From NCBI GenBank assembly GCA_003344405.1, contig NOWV01000026.1, forward strand, positions 186,001 through 250,000: DNA of 64,000 nucleotides, written 5' to 3'. Both the position numbers and the translations under genes were made by a program. The notes beneath the pieces were generated by a model. That model saw only the letters and a list, made by a program, of their open reading frames with translations. It was not told the origin of the DNA and made no database searches. Source of the stretch: Trichoplax sp. H2. Taxonomy: Eukaryota; Placozoa; Uniplacotomia; Trichoplacea. Shown in pieces: positions 26,700 to 38,426 of the stretch (the stretch's first letter is position 1; each line of letters begins with the position of its first letter).

Positions 26700-27577
26700 T
26701 GCCGTTTCGTTATGGTGTGATGAACAAGGCTACCTATATTTTAGATAATAATTTCGTCGTTACAACATTTCTCGTATTTATGCCGCCCATATTGCCTCAA
26801 ATTATAATTATAATTATCGATGGGGCAATTATTTAATAAATTATGAAAGTGATTTAGGATCCGCCTATTTGGGCGTGGCGACCACAATTATAGAATCTTA
26901 CGGAACTATTACATATATTACGAAGGTATAAGAAATTATCTCTGGGTGTCTTATTATTAATACAGGATGTTTCGATCCTTTACTCATATATTAATGTTAA
27001 ATATTATCGTAATTTAAAACTGTTCCAAAATTTTGTAAAAAGCTGCCTACTAACATTTTTAGGCCAGCACTAACACTATGCATATTTACTGTGTTACAAG
27101 CAATATTTATAACCACCCTATGAGAATTAAATAAGCCTAATACCTAATGCAATGAGGTAATACTGCATTATATGTGCGTCATGGGAGAAAATTTAGAAAA
27201 AATTCAAATCAATGCGTTTAAAGAAATGTGCAGGAAACATATAAAACCACTTTTACAACATGGTACTTGTTTAATTAGCTATTTGTTATCTGCTAAATAA
27301 ACAATCGCTATTCTATATAATTTCAAGGCTGCACAAAATTTATTTCAGTATTAAAAAGCGGCCAAGTTATACACAGATATATAGTCAATTGTAAATGGTT
27401 AGGCAATCTAGGTATCATTTATTGATGGTAGTATAGAAAGAGGCAAAGGAATGTACCAGGGTACATTAAATCAGAAGTAAAGATCTGACATTGCAACCGA
27501 AGTACTAATTATTTGTGGATTTGTAATATATGAGAAGTTTCATAAAAGTAGCATCATCATTATTGCTAGTATTATTT
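26700..27577. other. Intergenic, convergent 3' ends
   Basis: Spacer between the synaptotagmin-like gene and TRMT10B, which end toward each other. No exon or notable repeat seen. Confidence 0.5.
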
Positions 27578-29123
27578 TTAGCTTTGATTGTTGGTAGCTT
27601 TTGGAATCCATCCTTTCCTTTGAGGAATACCAACTTGCAGGGATTCTACCCAATCACCAGTTTTCGCGAAGTGAAGTAGTATATCGAACACTGACGTTCA
27701 ATTTATGTTAAAAACGCGAGGAATTGAGTCTCTTTAAAACTTTGATTTTATTCATGTTAACGAAACTGATTCATACCTTGATTGATCGATAAGACCTGAT
27801 TGTATGTTCCTTTTTCAGCTTTCATCATGTACTCCGGGATTGGTAAGCGGCATGTAGCGACTTCACATTGCATTCCATAATGCAGTGATATGCGCTTAAA
27901 GGTAGAAATAATAAACGTGTGTTATACCTCTCTCATCAGTAACTGCAGGTGCAAAAGTACTACCGCTACCATATATTTTAACATACTTTACGAATGCTTT
28001 CATCAACGATGCCACCTAGAACATATACTTTACTTGAGTCAATTTTTCTTAATACTATTAGTGGAATATATTGATATCAAGTTAGAATCAGTTCAAAAAA
28101 GCATATTACGGCACATGTTTAATTCCATAAAGGCAGTAATTATCCGTTACAGTACAGGCTACTTAAATATGCAGTCTTCCCTAATACTAGCTATGAGTTA
28201 CCATTCTTTGAATCAGGTGACATAACAACAATCTCTTCCGGAGGAAATAACTCTAAAACACTTTCGGTAGTTACATCAATCTATTTTCACACACGTATAA
28301 TTAACAGGTTTAGGAGATTAAGGGCTACAATTTCTAATTTTATAGCTTACGTACGATGTCCGTTATATTTAGTTATTCCATTTTATTTAAATGTATAAAA
28401 AACCTTATAATTTTGGAATCCATGGTGAAATTCCGTGCATCGCTGATACAATTCATCTTCTTGTCCAAATCTTGTAAAATAGATATGCCAAGGATCCTCT
28501 GCGATGCAATTAGAACCATATAGTCTACCAACCTGATTGCATAACTTAGATATTTCCTGAAATTGATGTTAATAATTTTAATGACTTTTCAAAACAAGTT
28601 TCCTAAAACATCATTAGAGATATGTAAATATCGAAAGAAAAAAGTAAAGTAAAATAGTGGATACCTTGTTAGTCATACCCTCAGTTAACCCCATGTCGAT
28701 AACAATTCTTTGACCACTACACATAGCGGTACGTAATCTTCCATCTCTTAATATGTGCCGCTGCCTTTTCGTAATATAATCTAAGTATGTAGTTATATAC
28801 GAATAAGTGATACTACCGTACGAACACATTTGAGTCTGATGACAGAAACAATTTTGGATCCTAAACGAAACTATACGACGAAAAAATATCGAGAAGCTTA
28901 TACTTGATCATACCGTCGGTAATTTCTCGAAGTGGTTGATCTAGTTTTTTTAGCTTTTTCTTTTCCCGCTCTTGTTGCTTTTTAAAAGTCAGTTTAATCT
29001 GCAGTTGTAATGCATTACAATAATTATATTATGTACAACTATCATTTCTCGCCAAAGAAGATGCATATGCGCAAAACTGACTTTCATTTGCTTCCGTTTC
29101 TTCTCTCGTTTCGTACCAGACAT
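27578..29123 (-). CDS. TRMT10B: tRNA (purine-9, N1)-methyltransferase 10 homolog B
   Basis: Exons on the minus strand: 29123-29082, 28998-28914, 28780-28665, 28556-28404, 28280-28202, 28054-27987, 27894-27777, 27690-27578; 257 residues from the ATG at 29123. A basic N-terminal helix (TKREKKRKQMK, FKKQQEREKKKLKK) precedes the SPOUT methyltransferase domain. Clear family matches are QRIVIDMGLTEGMTNKEISK, QVGRLYGSN, DPWHIYFT, LFPPEEIVVMSPDS, VYVLGGIVDESIRK, RLPIPEYMMK and QVFDILLHFAKTGDW. The RLYGSN, GGIVDESI and RLPIPEYM stretches fit TRMT10B better than TRMT10A or C. Family role: methylates N1 of the purine at tRNA position 9 using AdoMet. The start is uncertain: an in-phase exon at about 29305-29245 (TELYYRQIKTIDDLRNL...) can be spliced in front of the first one listed. 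The stop is TAA at 27578. Confidence 0.88.
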
Positions 29124-29380
29124 CTAATTTTCAACAGAATAAGCGGTAAAGCTATTAATTTCATTAGAAATCCTAGATAATAAAGTATTACTGACTACAT
29201 TATATGAACTCTACAAAATCTCTAGCAAACATACCGTTGATGTTAGAGGTGATGTAAGATTTCTTAAATCGTCTATAGTTTTTATCTGACGGTAGTAAAG
29301 TTCCGTATCTAATGGAAATAGTTAGCGTATGAGTTTAACTCCATGCTGTGCTAAATAGCGATTGCAATTAAATGTAATGA

Positions 29381-31543
29381 CTATGCCGAACCAGAATGAC
29401 AACGCCAAACAGGAATTGATACTGAAGCGCCATCAGTATTGCTCGATTCACTTTCTTCAACCTATTTCAATTTTATTAATTAATATATTTAAGGATTAGG
29501 TCATGAACAACAATTACAATCCAGTAAATTTTAAACGTGTCTTTTTAGCTTAGACCAACGTATAAAAGTACTTGAATTGCAAACGACCTTAATTAAATTT
29601 TCCTTCAACTTCTCAATAGCCGCAACTATCGCTTCGTAGGTCCAAGCATGATGAAGCTCTTTCTTTAGATTTATAGCTGCTTCATCATCTGTTTTATTTA
29701 TACTAAATTACAACTGTTTAATTAGCTCATATCTGCGATTGTTCTAGAGCCATATTATAAATTCTATAGCCATCTACTATGTTATTACTTACTAGTTATT
29801 CCAAAGTGCATAAATATAAAGTCTAATTTTCTGTGGTGACATTGGATATTGGCGGCATAAATCTAAAAATTCTTTGCTTGTATCATATAATGATGGATTT
29901 AATCCAGTAAATAGGCCAGGATTATGCAAAATATTCACTGTAACATACATTAATTTGAAATTTAACAATAGATAGAGTAACAGTAAACCGAATTTAAGAA
30001 ATTTTAAATTGATTTTGTTGGAATAATGAAATAAATATAAGAAGTTGCAATATCTACGCCAAATAAACGATAGTAAAGTTTCTCACGAAATATCTACCAT
30101 GTTTAATTAGGTATTAAAATACGAATATCAGCGCATATACTCGTATGTATTTGACTAATATTATGAGATAACGCTAATTTATAATATAACTGCGGATTTT
30201 AAGTTTATAAATATAGATCTGATTAATGATTTATGGAGCAAATTAGTACCGTGCGACATAATCCCCTGAGCGCCAGTATATTCCAGACAAAGATCAGCTT
30301 CAGCTAAAGTACTGATATCACTACAAGCAAAGACTGGAATGACCACAGAATCCCTAGAACGGGGAAGATAGAAGCCGTTTAAAAAATTATTATGCAAGTT
30401 TCATATCTATAAGATAGACAGTCGCTTCTTTTTCGTAGATTACTTGACAGCTTTAACAATATTCCAATCATCCAAGCGAAAACGAGGCTCTTTATGACGA
30501 CAGCCGATAGATAGTAATTGACATCCGGCGCTTTCTAGACGTTTTGCATATTTTATCAGACTTGAGCTATCCTTGTCAGCTGCAATTTTAATTTTACAGG
30601 CTACAGGCATGTTTAAATTATCTCTTAATAATGATATCATTCTTTGTAGTAGTTGAAAGTCCTTCCCAACAGCTTGATTTAATATAGTCTTAGCTAAGGA
30701 AAGAATAAAAAATAAATAATACAGAGGCTAGGTTTTAATTTAACGGATTAATTCAACAATTGTAAATTTCATCTTTCAAATTTGATTAAGAGTTTCCAAA
30801 TTTAGTAGAACTAACCATTAGTCTCAGAATGCAGGGTTAGGTCGATAGCATCGCAAAGACTGTCAACTCTTTCTGCTGCTTGTAGCATGCGGTTAGGATC
30901 TCTTGAACATAGCTACAGTAAACGTGTCATCACAACTTAATATAAAGTACTAAAATAGATGATCCTTCAAGTATTGCCAACAATCAATTTAAGGTCTACG
31001 AAATATAAATTGAACATACATATACAGTAAATAGATACACGTGCATAGTTTATAGGACACCTGTCTTACTACTATTAATTTCACCTGAACAATTAGCGGT
31101 CTATCTTGAAAGTTATTCGCATTTAAGAAATGATATTTATAGCTATCCCAGTCATTTAGGATTTCCTCTGCTTTCAATAACGGTGTATAAAATAATTGCA
31201 CATTATGGTGTCGACACAATAACCTGAAAGCAAGGTCTAATGAAAAGTATCCATCGTTAGTAAGATACCTTGATTCGCATATAGGCGAACGTAAGTTCTA
31301 TCAATTTTTAAATCGGATTATTGACGTGTTGGTATAGATAGTAATAAGATGTTGATATGCATAGCCAAATACATGTAATTGTATTACTTATACATTCACT
31401 GATACTCCTCTTTAGGAACGCTTTCAGATCACACCTGGTATGTGTTCCCTAGGACCCACTGCATAACGACATGCTTTTATCGTTTTTCTCCACAATTCAA
31501 ATCCATTCCTGTACGGGTTGCCAATTGAGGATGATGCAGCCAT
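29381..31543 (-). CDS. DUS1L: Dihydrouridine synthase 1-like protein with a lost active site
   Basis: Exons on the minus strand: 31543-31435, 31236-31085, 30912-30816, 30693-30444, 30353-30250, 29937-29793, 29702-29588, 29461-29381; about 350 residues (human DUS1L 473). It aligns with DUS1L from the N-terminus (NGFELWRKTIKACRYAVGP) through LAFRLLCRHHNVQLFYTPLL, RPLIVQLCSRDP, CDAIDLTL, LESAGCQLLS, DDWNIVKAVK, VIPVFACSDI, NILHNPGLFTG and a C-terminal helical part. The key motifs are changed. The FMN loop APMVDQS reads GPREHIP. The catalytic-Cys motif NLGCPQ reads TLHSET. VHGRT reads IGCRH, and the FANGN loop reads FACSD. The C-terminal Cys-rich region of human DUS1L is absent. Family role: reduction of uridine 16/17 in tRNA with FMN. 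Inference: a non-catalytic homolog that may still bind tRNA. All exons stay open and in phase, so it is not an ordinary decayed pseudogene. Confidence 0.85.
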
Positions 31544-31860
31544 ACTTTACGAGTAAGTAGGAACTGAGGTCTTATTAAAAATTTCTGGAATAGAAAATTA
31601 TGGCCATAGGATAACTACACAATATATTTATAATTGTTAACTCAGTATTATGCCTTTGCACCTTCGTATGTTTTCGTGGAGCTAGTGATCCCTTAGAATC
31701 ATATCAAAACTACCATTCCGTCTGATTTACAGGATACCACCGCAATTCACATGTCATACATTGCCGTTGCACTTGCAAGCACGAAGGAGCAGCTACTACT
31801 GAACTTACTTGCAGTATTAGACTGTAGTTAAAACTGTTCCTGAAAGGAGTGAGATATAGT

Positions 31861-32160
31861 ATTGTACTGTACAGTGTACAGTCTAAAAAGATCTATAATA
31901 CGGACAAACGGACAAACAGACATTAAAATTAATCATTCAAATCATTTTCTTTTAGCGGCCAAGATTAATTGACTACTGCAGGCTGGACCAAATTTTTGGA
32001 GAAGAATTTTAGCTGAAGCTTTTCTCCCATCCGTTAATAGATCTCCATTCAAATTAACTATTAACCTAGTAGCGTGTACGAGCATTAATATTTACCTCAT
32101 TTAGCGAATTTTCTGCATTGTCAACAGTAAGTGTACAGTAGAGTACAGTACAGTATACTT
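31861..32160. repeat. Isolated TAC(A/T)G units in an intergenic stretch
   Basis: Short palindromic runs, for example near 31863 (TACTGTACAGTGTACAGT) and 32133-32157. No coding exon was seen between the DUS1L start and the tandem repeat at 32207. Confidence 0.6.
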
Positions 32161-32206
32161 AAACTGCTAAATACTGATTCATGCGTTAGTATAGTAGGTA
32201 TATCAT

Positions 32207-32512
32207 ATACACTTGTGGTAAAGAACTAGAGCATACATAGTGCGAAGAGAGAATGAATTACATATATAGGATGGTAAAGTCCACTCCATATACTCGAATG
32301 CTAATATCAACCAATGATTATTTAATTACCAACAGTCAAAAGGAAGTCAACATTGATGTAAACACTTGTGACAAAGAACTTAAGCAATCACAGTGCGAAG
32401 TGAGAATGAATTACATATGTAGGTTGATAAAGTTCACTCCACATACTCGAATGCTAATATCAGCCAGTAATTATTTAATTACCAACAGTCAAAAGGAAGT
32501 CAACATTAATGT
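32207..32512. repeat. Two-copy 153-bp tandem repeat
   Basis: The segment CACTTGTG..AAAGAACT...GCGAAG.GAGAATGAATTACATAT...CAACAGTCAAAAGGAAGTCA is present twice in tandem, offset by 153 bp (GCGAAG at 32242 and 32395), with about ten percent differences. Because 153 is 51 codons, the open frame at 32253-32558 carries a 51-residue repeat, but no start context, splice sites or known domain support a gene. Confidence 0.8.
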
Positions 32513-32806
32513 AAATATACGAGTATTGTCTAGTATCCGAAAATTATTATTATTATAATCATTAAATAATCAAATTTAAGCTAGTAAATTGTCTTATGTC
32601 AGATTTTTTCGACTAAATTGGCTTTTATTTGGATTGTGTAAAGTTACTGGTGTCGGTCAGCATATAATAAGAGCATGTAACAATGCAATACGTGTATATG
32701 TTATTACAGAGAATAGTAGATCGAAAAGTGTTGAAATCGGATAAAACTATAATATACATTAAAACATTAAATTATTTATTACGTACGGCTATGTACATTA
32801 CAGTAA

Positions 32807-35800
32807 TCACCCTTTTGGAGAGGGTATATATCTATTAGATGCTACGTGTTCTTTTAAATATTCTCCACCTTTTTCTTCATAATCAGATCGTGTTATACTA
32901 ACAGACTGCAGGTCGTCTTGGTCAAGAAGCCATTGCTTTGCACCATACCATACGTCTGACATCATATCATCTATCAAAATCAAAGTTATCACGTGGTAAT
33001 TATAATTACTTCCAGTAAATGAGTTAATACAATAAAATAAGACATGATACGTTATCTATACCGGCAAATGCTATTTTAAAATCTGATCTAAAAGGACGAA
33101 TTTCGCGTAGTTCATTTTTCAATCTGTCATCAAAATTAGGGTATTGCAAATTTCCACCGGTAACAAAGATATTCTATAAATTTTTTAAAACGTTAGTTAC
33201 AGCAATAGCCGATATATATAGACTACTCAATCGTTTACCTGAGCCAGTAAATTCTGAACATTGTCTGGATAATGCTTTAGTACAAAGGCAATAGTGCTAT
33301 GCAGTCCGGCTTGCTCCACACCTCGAATAGACGGCTGAAATAGCATTTCGGTGACCCTAGTTTGATAGATTATGTCTCAGTATCATTTCTACGAGAAGAA
33401 TGTAATGCATAAGAACGAGTATGTACCGCATTCTCTCGATTCCAATGTCAAGCTGGTAGCGCGTAGCTACGTCTGCTGGTTCTGGTGAATTATCTTCTAT
33501 CTCTCTTCCATTTGATAACATATGTACGCAAATATATTAGCATGTATACAATATAGCATTCAATAAGTGTAAGAACATGCATCAGTAGCTATATGACAAT
33601 ATGAAAATGGGACTATCGATATCTTATTTATAAATATATCCATGCTATTCTCTTACTTTCTAAAATTTTCGTCATACAGTTTCAGTAATGATTCTAATTC
33701 ATTTAAACGAGTTTCTTCTTTCTCACTATCGCTATTATCCAAATTCTAAATCAAATTAACGATTCTTAAGTACATTGATGTCAGCTTTAAGTAATTAGCG
33801 TACTACATTAATAATTAAAATAAGAGAAAAAAGCAAAACTATTTCGTAGCATTCGGATTATACGCGTAGACCCACAATTGCCTTATAAACCATCCAGTCT
33901 TCATCATTTTGACCAAACGTATCCTCTTCATTTTTAGAACCCTTAACGCCCTTCCCGGAGGCTACTTAAGAAGTGATAACAGATTACAGTTATAGTAAAA
34001 TTGCATAAGCTTATAATCAAGGAATTGTAATGGTATGCAGGAGTACAGTAGCAGTACAATTTACCCCCAGTATTGTCGGCCAACTTTGTAATAATTCGCA
34101 TTCTTTCTTGGGCCGCATGGCTTCTTCGTGAAGCCATGTTCTGCTTCAAAGATCGACGCTGTTGACGCTGATTCAATATTTCCTGAGAATAATAGTGATA
34201 AAAATAATAAAATTCTTATACATGAAGATTACTTGTACAGTATACACATTGCTAAACATAAATTTACTTCTCGTTGTTGCCGGATTCCTTCCAGCCATCC
34301 GTCAAAGTCTTCTAGACGTTTTTGTTCTTCTTCTCTTTCCTGTGCTTCTTTTTGAGCTTTCCGCTCATCTCTCTCACGCTTAGCCCTTTCTCTACCAATA
34401 CTGGCATTTTTTAGCATCCTTTGCCTTTTCTTTTTTTCTATTTGCTCAGATGTTAATTCCTCATCCGGTATATCAAGGAGGTCATATACCGCTTTAGTTG
34501 CTGATCTCTATAGTGAAAAATGTTTAGGACAGGACAGGAATGAATAAGAAATTATTGTAAAATAAAGTATAGCAGCATTATCATAGCTATTTTCGATTTT
34601 ATAGACGGAATAACGAAAAACATTACTTTTATAGGTATTTCTAAGAGTTAAAAATTTACTGTTGGGTCATCATCATGATACCTTATTGCTATTACTTTGA
34701 CCATTACTATTAGTAGCCTTTTCGCGTCTCTTGGCAATAGAAGCTTTTAAACGATCAATTTCGAAATTTAACTCCTACAATTTGAAGATCATATTATTGG
34801 GGACATTGATGCAACCTGAGTGTATATCGAGAGATGTACCTCTACACCTTCAAGCTCTGCCTCTTCCAATGCATCCTATCATATCAACAAATCGGTATTA
34901 CTATTATGAAATTATTAATCTTTATGCTATCGAATACTACAGAACAGTATCATTATTGCTATATTTGTAGTAAGTTATTATCGTAATTTTAGCACTCAGC
35001 TTACCCACAGCTCATCTTCTTGGCCTTCTAATTCTTTTATCTTTTGCAATTGCTGCAATTTCTTTTCTTCTACAGCAAGCTTTCAAGTAATGGCTCATGT
35101 AAGTCGTAAACCATATTTCAAATAAGCGTGAATAAAATTTAAATTATATTTACCATTTTGTCACGCCGACGGGCATTAAGTTCTTGCAATCTTTGCCCTT
35201 GTTTCTGCCGCCTTAATTTTTCTTTTTCTTCACATTTCCCATTGGAATTAGTAGTGCTAGTAATTGGATTAAATGGTAACTGGATTTTACGTGCATTTTG
35301 ACGGTAGAATGAAGGTGATGACCATTGATCCAGAGCATCATTGTAATTGCTAGCGACATAAGCATAATCATGTACCAATTCCTGAAGCAAATAGTGCATT
35401 GAGTATACGCTTTTAATTTTACATATTAGGATTTTTACTTCAAAAGAAAAAAATGATGAAGACTACAACCTGGGCTCTTGATAAAGTAATCAAAGAGGCA
35501 TGTTGGGGATATTTTAGTTGTAATAACCTTTGCATTAATATCGTGGAATATGCTCCACCGATATTTATCCTAAAAAGTATTATTATCGTTAGAAATACAA
35601 TTACAAACGCTATAAAATTGCAATTGACTACAATAATTTTATTAACAATAAGCAGACCTTTTACAATTAGCAGCGTCAAGCATGCCATCAACAAAGGGCA
35701 ATACATGTGTTGTTTGATATCCAGATGATATTATTAAGGCCGTATTAGCTAGCGAACCTACGAATATATGAAATTTAAGGAAAATTTCGTCGTGTCTGAA

Positions 35801-37396
35801 CATTTAAATTGAGTTTGGCATTGAGCAGCAAGCAATTAATACTACCGAATTCAAATTTTACCTTTCTTCTTCGCATTGCAATAGTAACTGAATAGACTAT
35901 CGACACCATAAATGATCTGTGGGACGTGGTAGCATTCAAACAACAGTTCTGACATTACTAATAACACAAATATTCAGATATAGAAAACATCGTGAGCATG
36001 ATAAGAACTTCTTTAATGGCTTAGTAAGAAATGCATTGCATTCCAATTAATCAGATAAGTTAAATAAAGTATTACATGAACGACAATAATTCGGATTACA
36101 CACAGCCTCCGTCATTAAAATGGGGTGATCGATGCTTTGTTCAGATGAGATACTCAAGTGGCTGAAGATATGATCTAAGATTTGTTCCTAAAAAATATTA
36201 ATGAATTCCGCAGCTAAGTATAGATTTTTTGGAAATAAATTCAGAATGAAGCATTGTACCACTATTTAACATCAATTTTGAACTGAGTACATGTGATTGC
36301 ATTTATTGCGAATAACTCACCATAGCTATGACTTAGACATATTTTTACACATACAGTATATTAATCTTACGTGCCATTTTATTTTGTAATAGGTATTTTA
36401 TGCGGTATATGTGCGCTAAAGAATTGACGCGTAGCTTCTTAGATAGCTACCTTGCTTAATCACTGTGTTACTTAAAGTATCAATTTGAGTACACATTAAA
36501 ACTTTATAGTCCCACTTCTACCATTAATATACAGTACTTAAAATGTCATTATCTGAGTTACTATAAATACCGTAGGGTGCAATGCATTACTAAAATGTTT
36601 AAAATTTTTCCACCTATTTTAATAAAAATCTTGCAAGACCTGTGCATCAAAATGGGTAACAACGTCAGCATCGAACTGAGTTCTTAACGACCATCGTAAT
36701 AATTCCAAGTTGTTAATATCATTTCCTATTGAGATCTCTTCCTGTAAATATTATCCGGAGTTTATACACAACATGTTAGAAATTATGCTTTTCAATCATT
36801 TTCTCAACTAATGATACCTATACACATTACTAACGTAAACGCTACTGCTGTGAAAATCAGTATCTATTAATCTATGAATAAATGCAGTAACATAAATGTC
36901 TTGAACTGAAGTACAAGTACCTATATAATCGTGGTGTCAAAGCTAAATTTAAAAGGGATTCAATTGTTGCCTACCTGAATTTGTCCTTTCCTCCCCTTTG
37001 ACTTAAGCATTAGATTTCTGAAAATCATCTTTGGTTTATCATCAATTGCCCAGCCAACACGACACTGATATGAGCCTATAAAAAACATCGAATTTATACT
37101 ATTGCGTATTGCAGTAAATTTAAACAGACGTCAAGTCATCACAACAATATCACGCAGTTTTGACATCTTAAAGTGAGGTTACGTAAAGCTTTCTACAAAA
37201 TGTAGTACGCGTATATCCAGTTCGTACAATATCAAATTCAGCTATGCAATAAAAGGACTTAATCATTACCGTTGTCGATAATAAGGGGCGTTTTTTCATT
37301 TTTAATAGTCTGCGTATATGGAAAGTAAGGATCGGGTTTTACTTGTGTATATAGGTCTTTAAAAGTAGAAACATTTTCATCCACCATTGAATCCAT
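32807..37396 (-). CDS. ACTR5: Actin-related protein 5, INO80 chromatin-remodelling subunit
   Basis: Nineteen exons on the minus strand: 37396-37270, 37075-36975, 36741-36640, 36187-36076, 35957-35862, 35757-35658, 35569-35470, 35381-35154, 35079-35005, 34875-34840, 34774-34682, 34507-34268, 34182-34065, 33961-33876, 33745-33657, 33504-33427, 33356-33239, 33173-33062, 32970-32807; about 724 residues (human 607). Actin-fold parts: [17 protein letters not shown] (nucleotide-binding turn), [95 protein letters not shown] and [15 protein letters not shown]. The ACTR5-specific insert is a long charged helix ([47 protein letters not shown]). Family role: with IES6 it couples the INO80 ATPase to nucleosome sliding in the nucleus. 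The insert is longer than in human. The acceptor of the exon ending at 33504 is the weakest junction. Confidence 0.94.
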
Positions 37397-37589
37397 CAGG
37401 CTGTAAGCATTACCTATAATTTACAATATTATACCAAATATACACGGTAAGATTACAGTATAATGATGATGTCTTGCTAATAATTGAGGCTTTCATATTT
37501 TGGATTAATAATACAAGATGCCAACTAGGATAAAAATCAGGGATTAATATTAAGCAAAATTTTCGATTACCATCAGATTCAAGCGCCAT

Positions 37590-37760
37590 CTTTCGAATTT
37601 ATGCAGTGTAGTGCAGTAGACTACTGTAGCGGCTTTGGTACAGTACTGTGCAGTACAGTATAAGAACCACAGTACTATACACTGTACAGTACTTGACTGC
37701 TCGACTACAGTACAGTACAGTATCAGTACAATGACACTGTACAGTACAGTACTTTTACTT
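37590..37760. repeat. TAC(A/T)G pentanucleotide repeat cluster
   Basis: Dense TACAG/TACTG units between the divergent starts of ACTR5 and GNL1, from TGTAGTGCAGTAGACTACTG through ACACTGTACAGTACAGTACT. The rest of 37397-38426 shows no gene. It must hold the promoters of both divergent genes, but I cannot point to a specific promoter motif. Confidence 0.75.
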
Positions 37761-38426
37761 TTATTCGTGTAGCCGTCCGTGTACCTGTGAAAACGTTTCG
37801 AAATTTAAAAATTTGAAAATTTATCTGTATAGTATTTACAGCTAATATATTGTAAATTAGTTTGCATGTGCATTATGCAGTAGTGAACCAGATTTCAGGT
37901 AAGACCATGCTTATAATCCATTAATTAATCTTTCACCTCTCTTATTTTATCAATAGTCAAGACGGTGTGTGATAATCTATATAATTTACAGCTAGTTTGC
38001 CCCATCATTAGACAACAAGTTTTCTGCAGTAGTTACTCAGTTCTTGACGTTCTGTATCAAGTAAATCCACAATTAAGAACACGAGTACTGGTACAGTATA
38101 TTCTAGAGCTGTGCACGTAGCGAATTATGTTGGAAATTGCTGTTCAGTGATTATAATCAGTATCTGCATATGTCTGTATATCGGTTATCTCTAATTCTGT
38201 ACATGATAATGAAATTTACTCGCTTTGTGATGCATTATATCAGCAATATTTTATTTTAACTGTAAATAGCAAACGAGTATAACATTGATAACATACTGTA
38301 CAGTGTAAACGTAGGTAGCTGTTACTACAATAGGATTTGTCTGTTCTGCCCTATCCAATCTAGATACGTTACTAACTACGAGTATTAAAAAGAAAGTCAT
38401 CCCCAAGGAGTTACATCCTTACAGTA

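Noticed and set aside
31236-31435. A missing small exon between the first two DUS1L exons that would supply the usual APMVDQS motif
   Set aside because: The two exons join in phase (G|AC) and align with human DUS1L residue for residue without a gap, so the motif is replaced, not spliced in.
35453-35728. 91-residue plus-strand frame
   Set aside because: It is antisense to the ACTR5 exons 35470-35569 and 35658-35757, which are supported by homology and splice phase.
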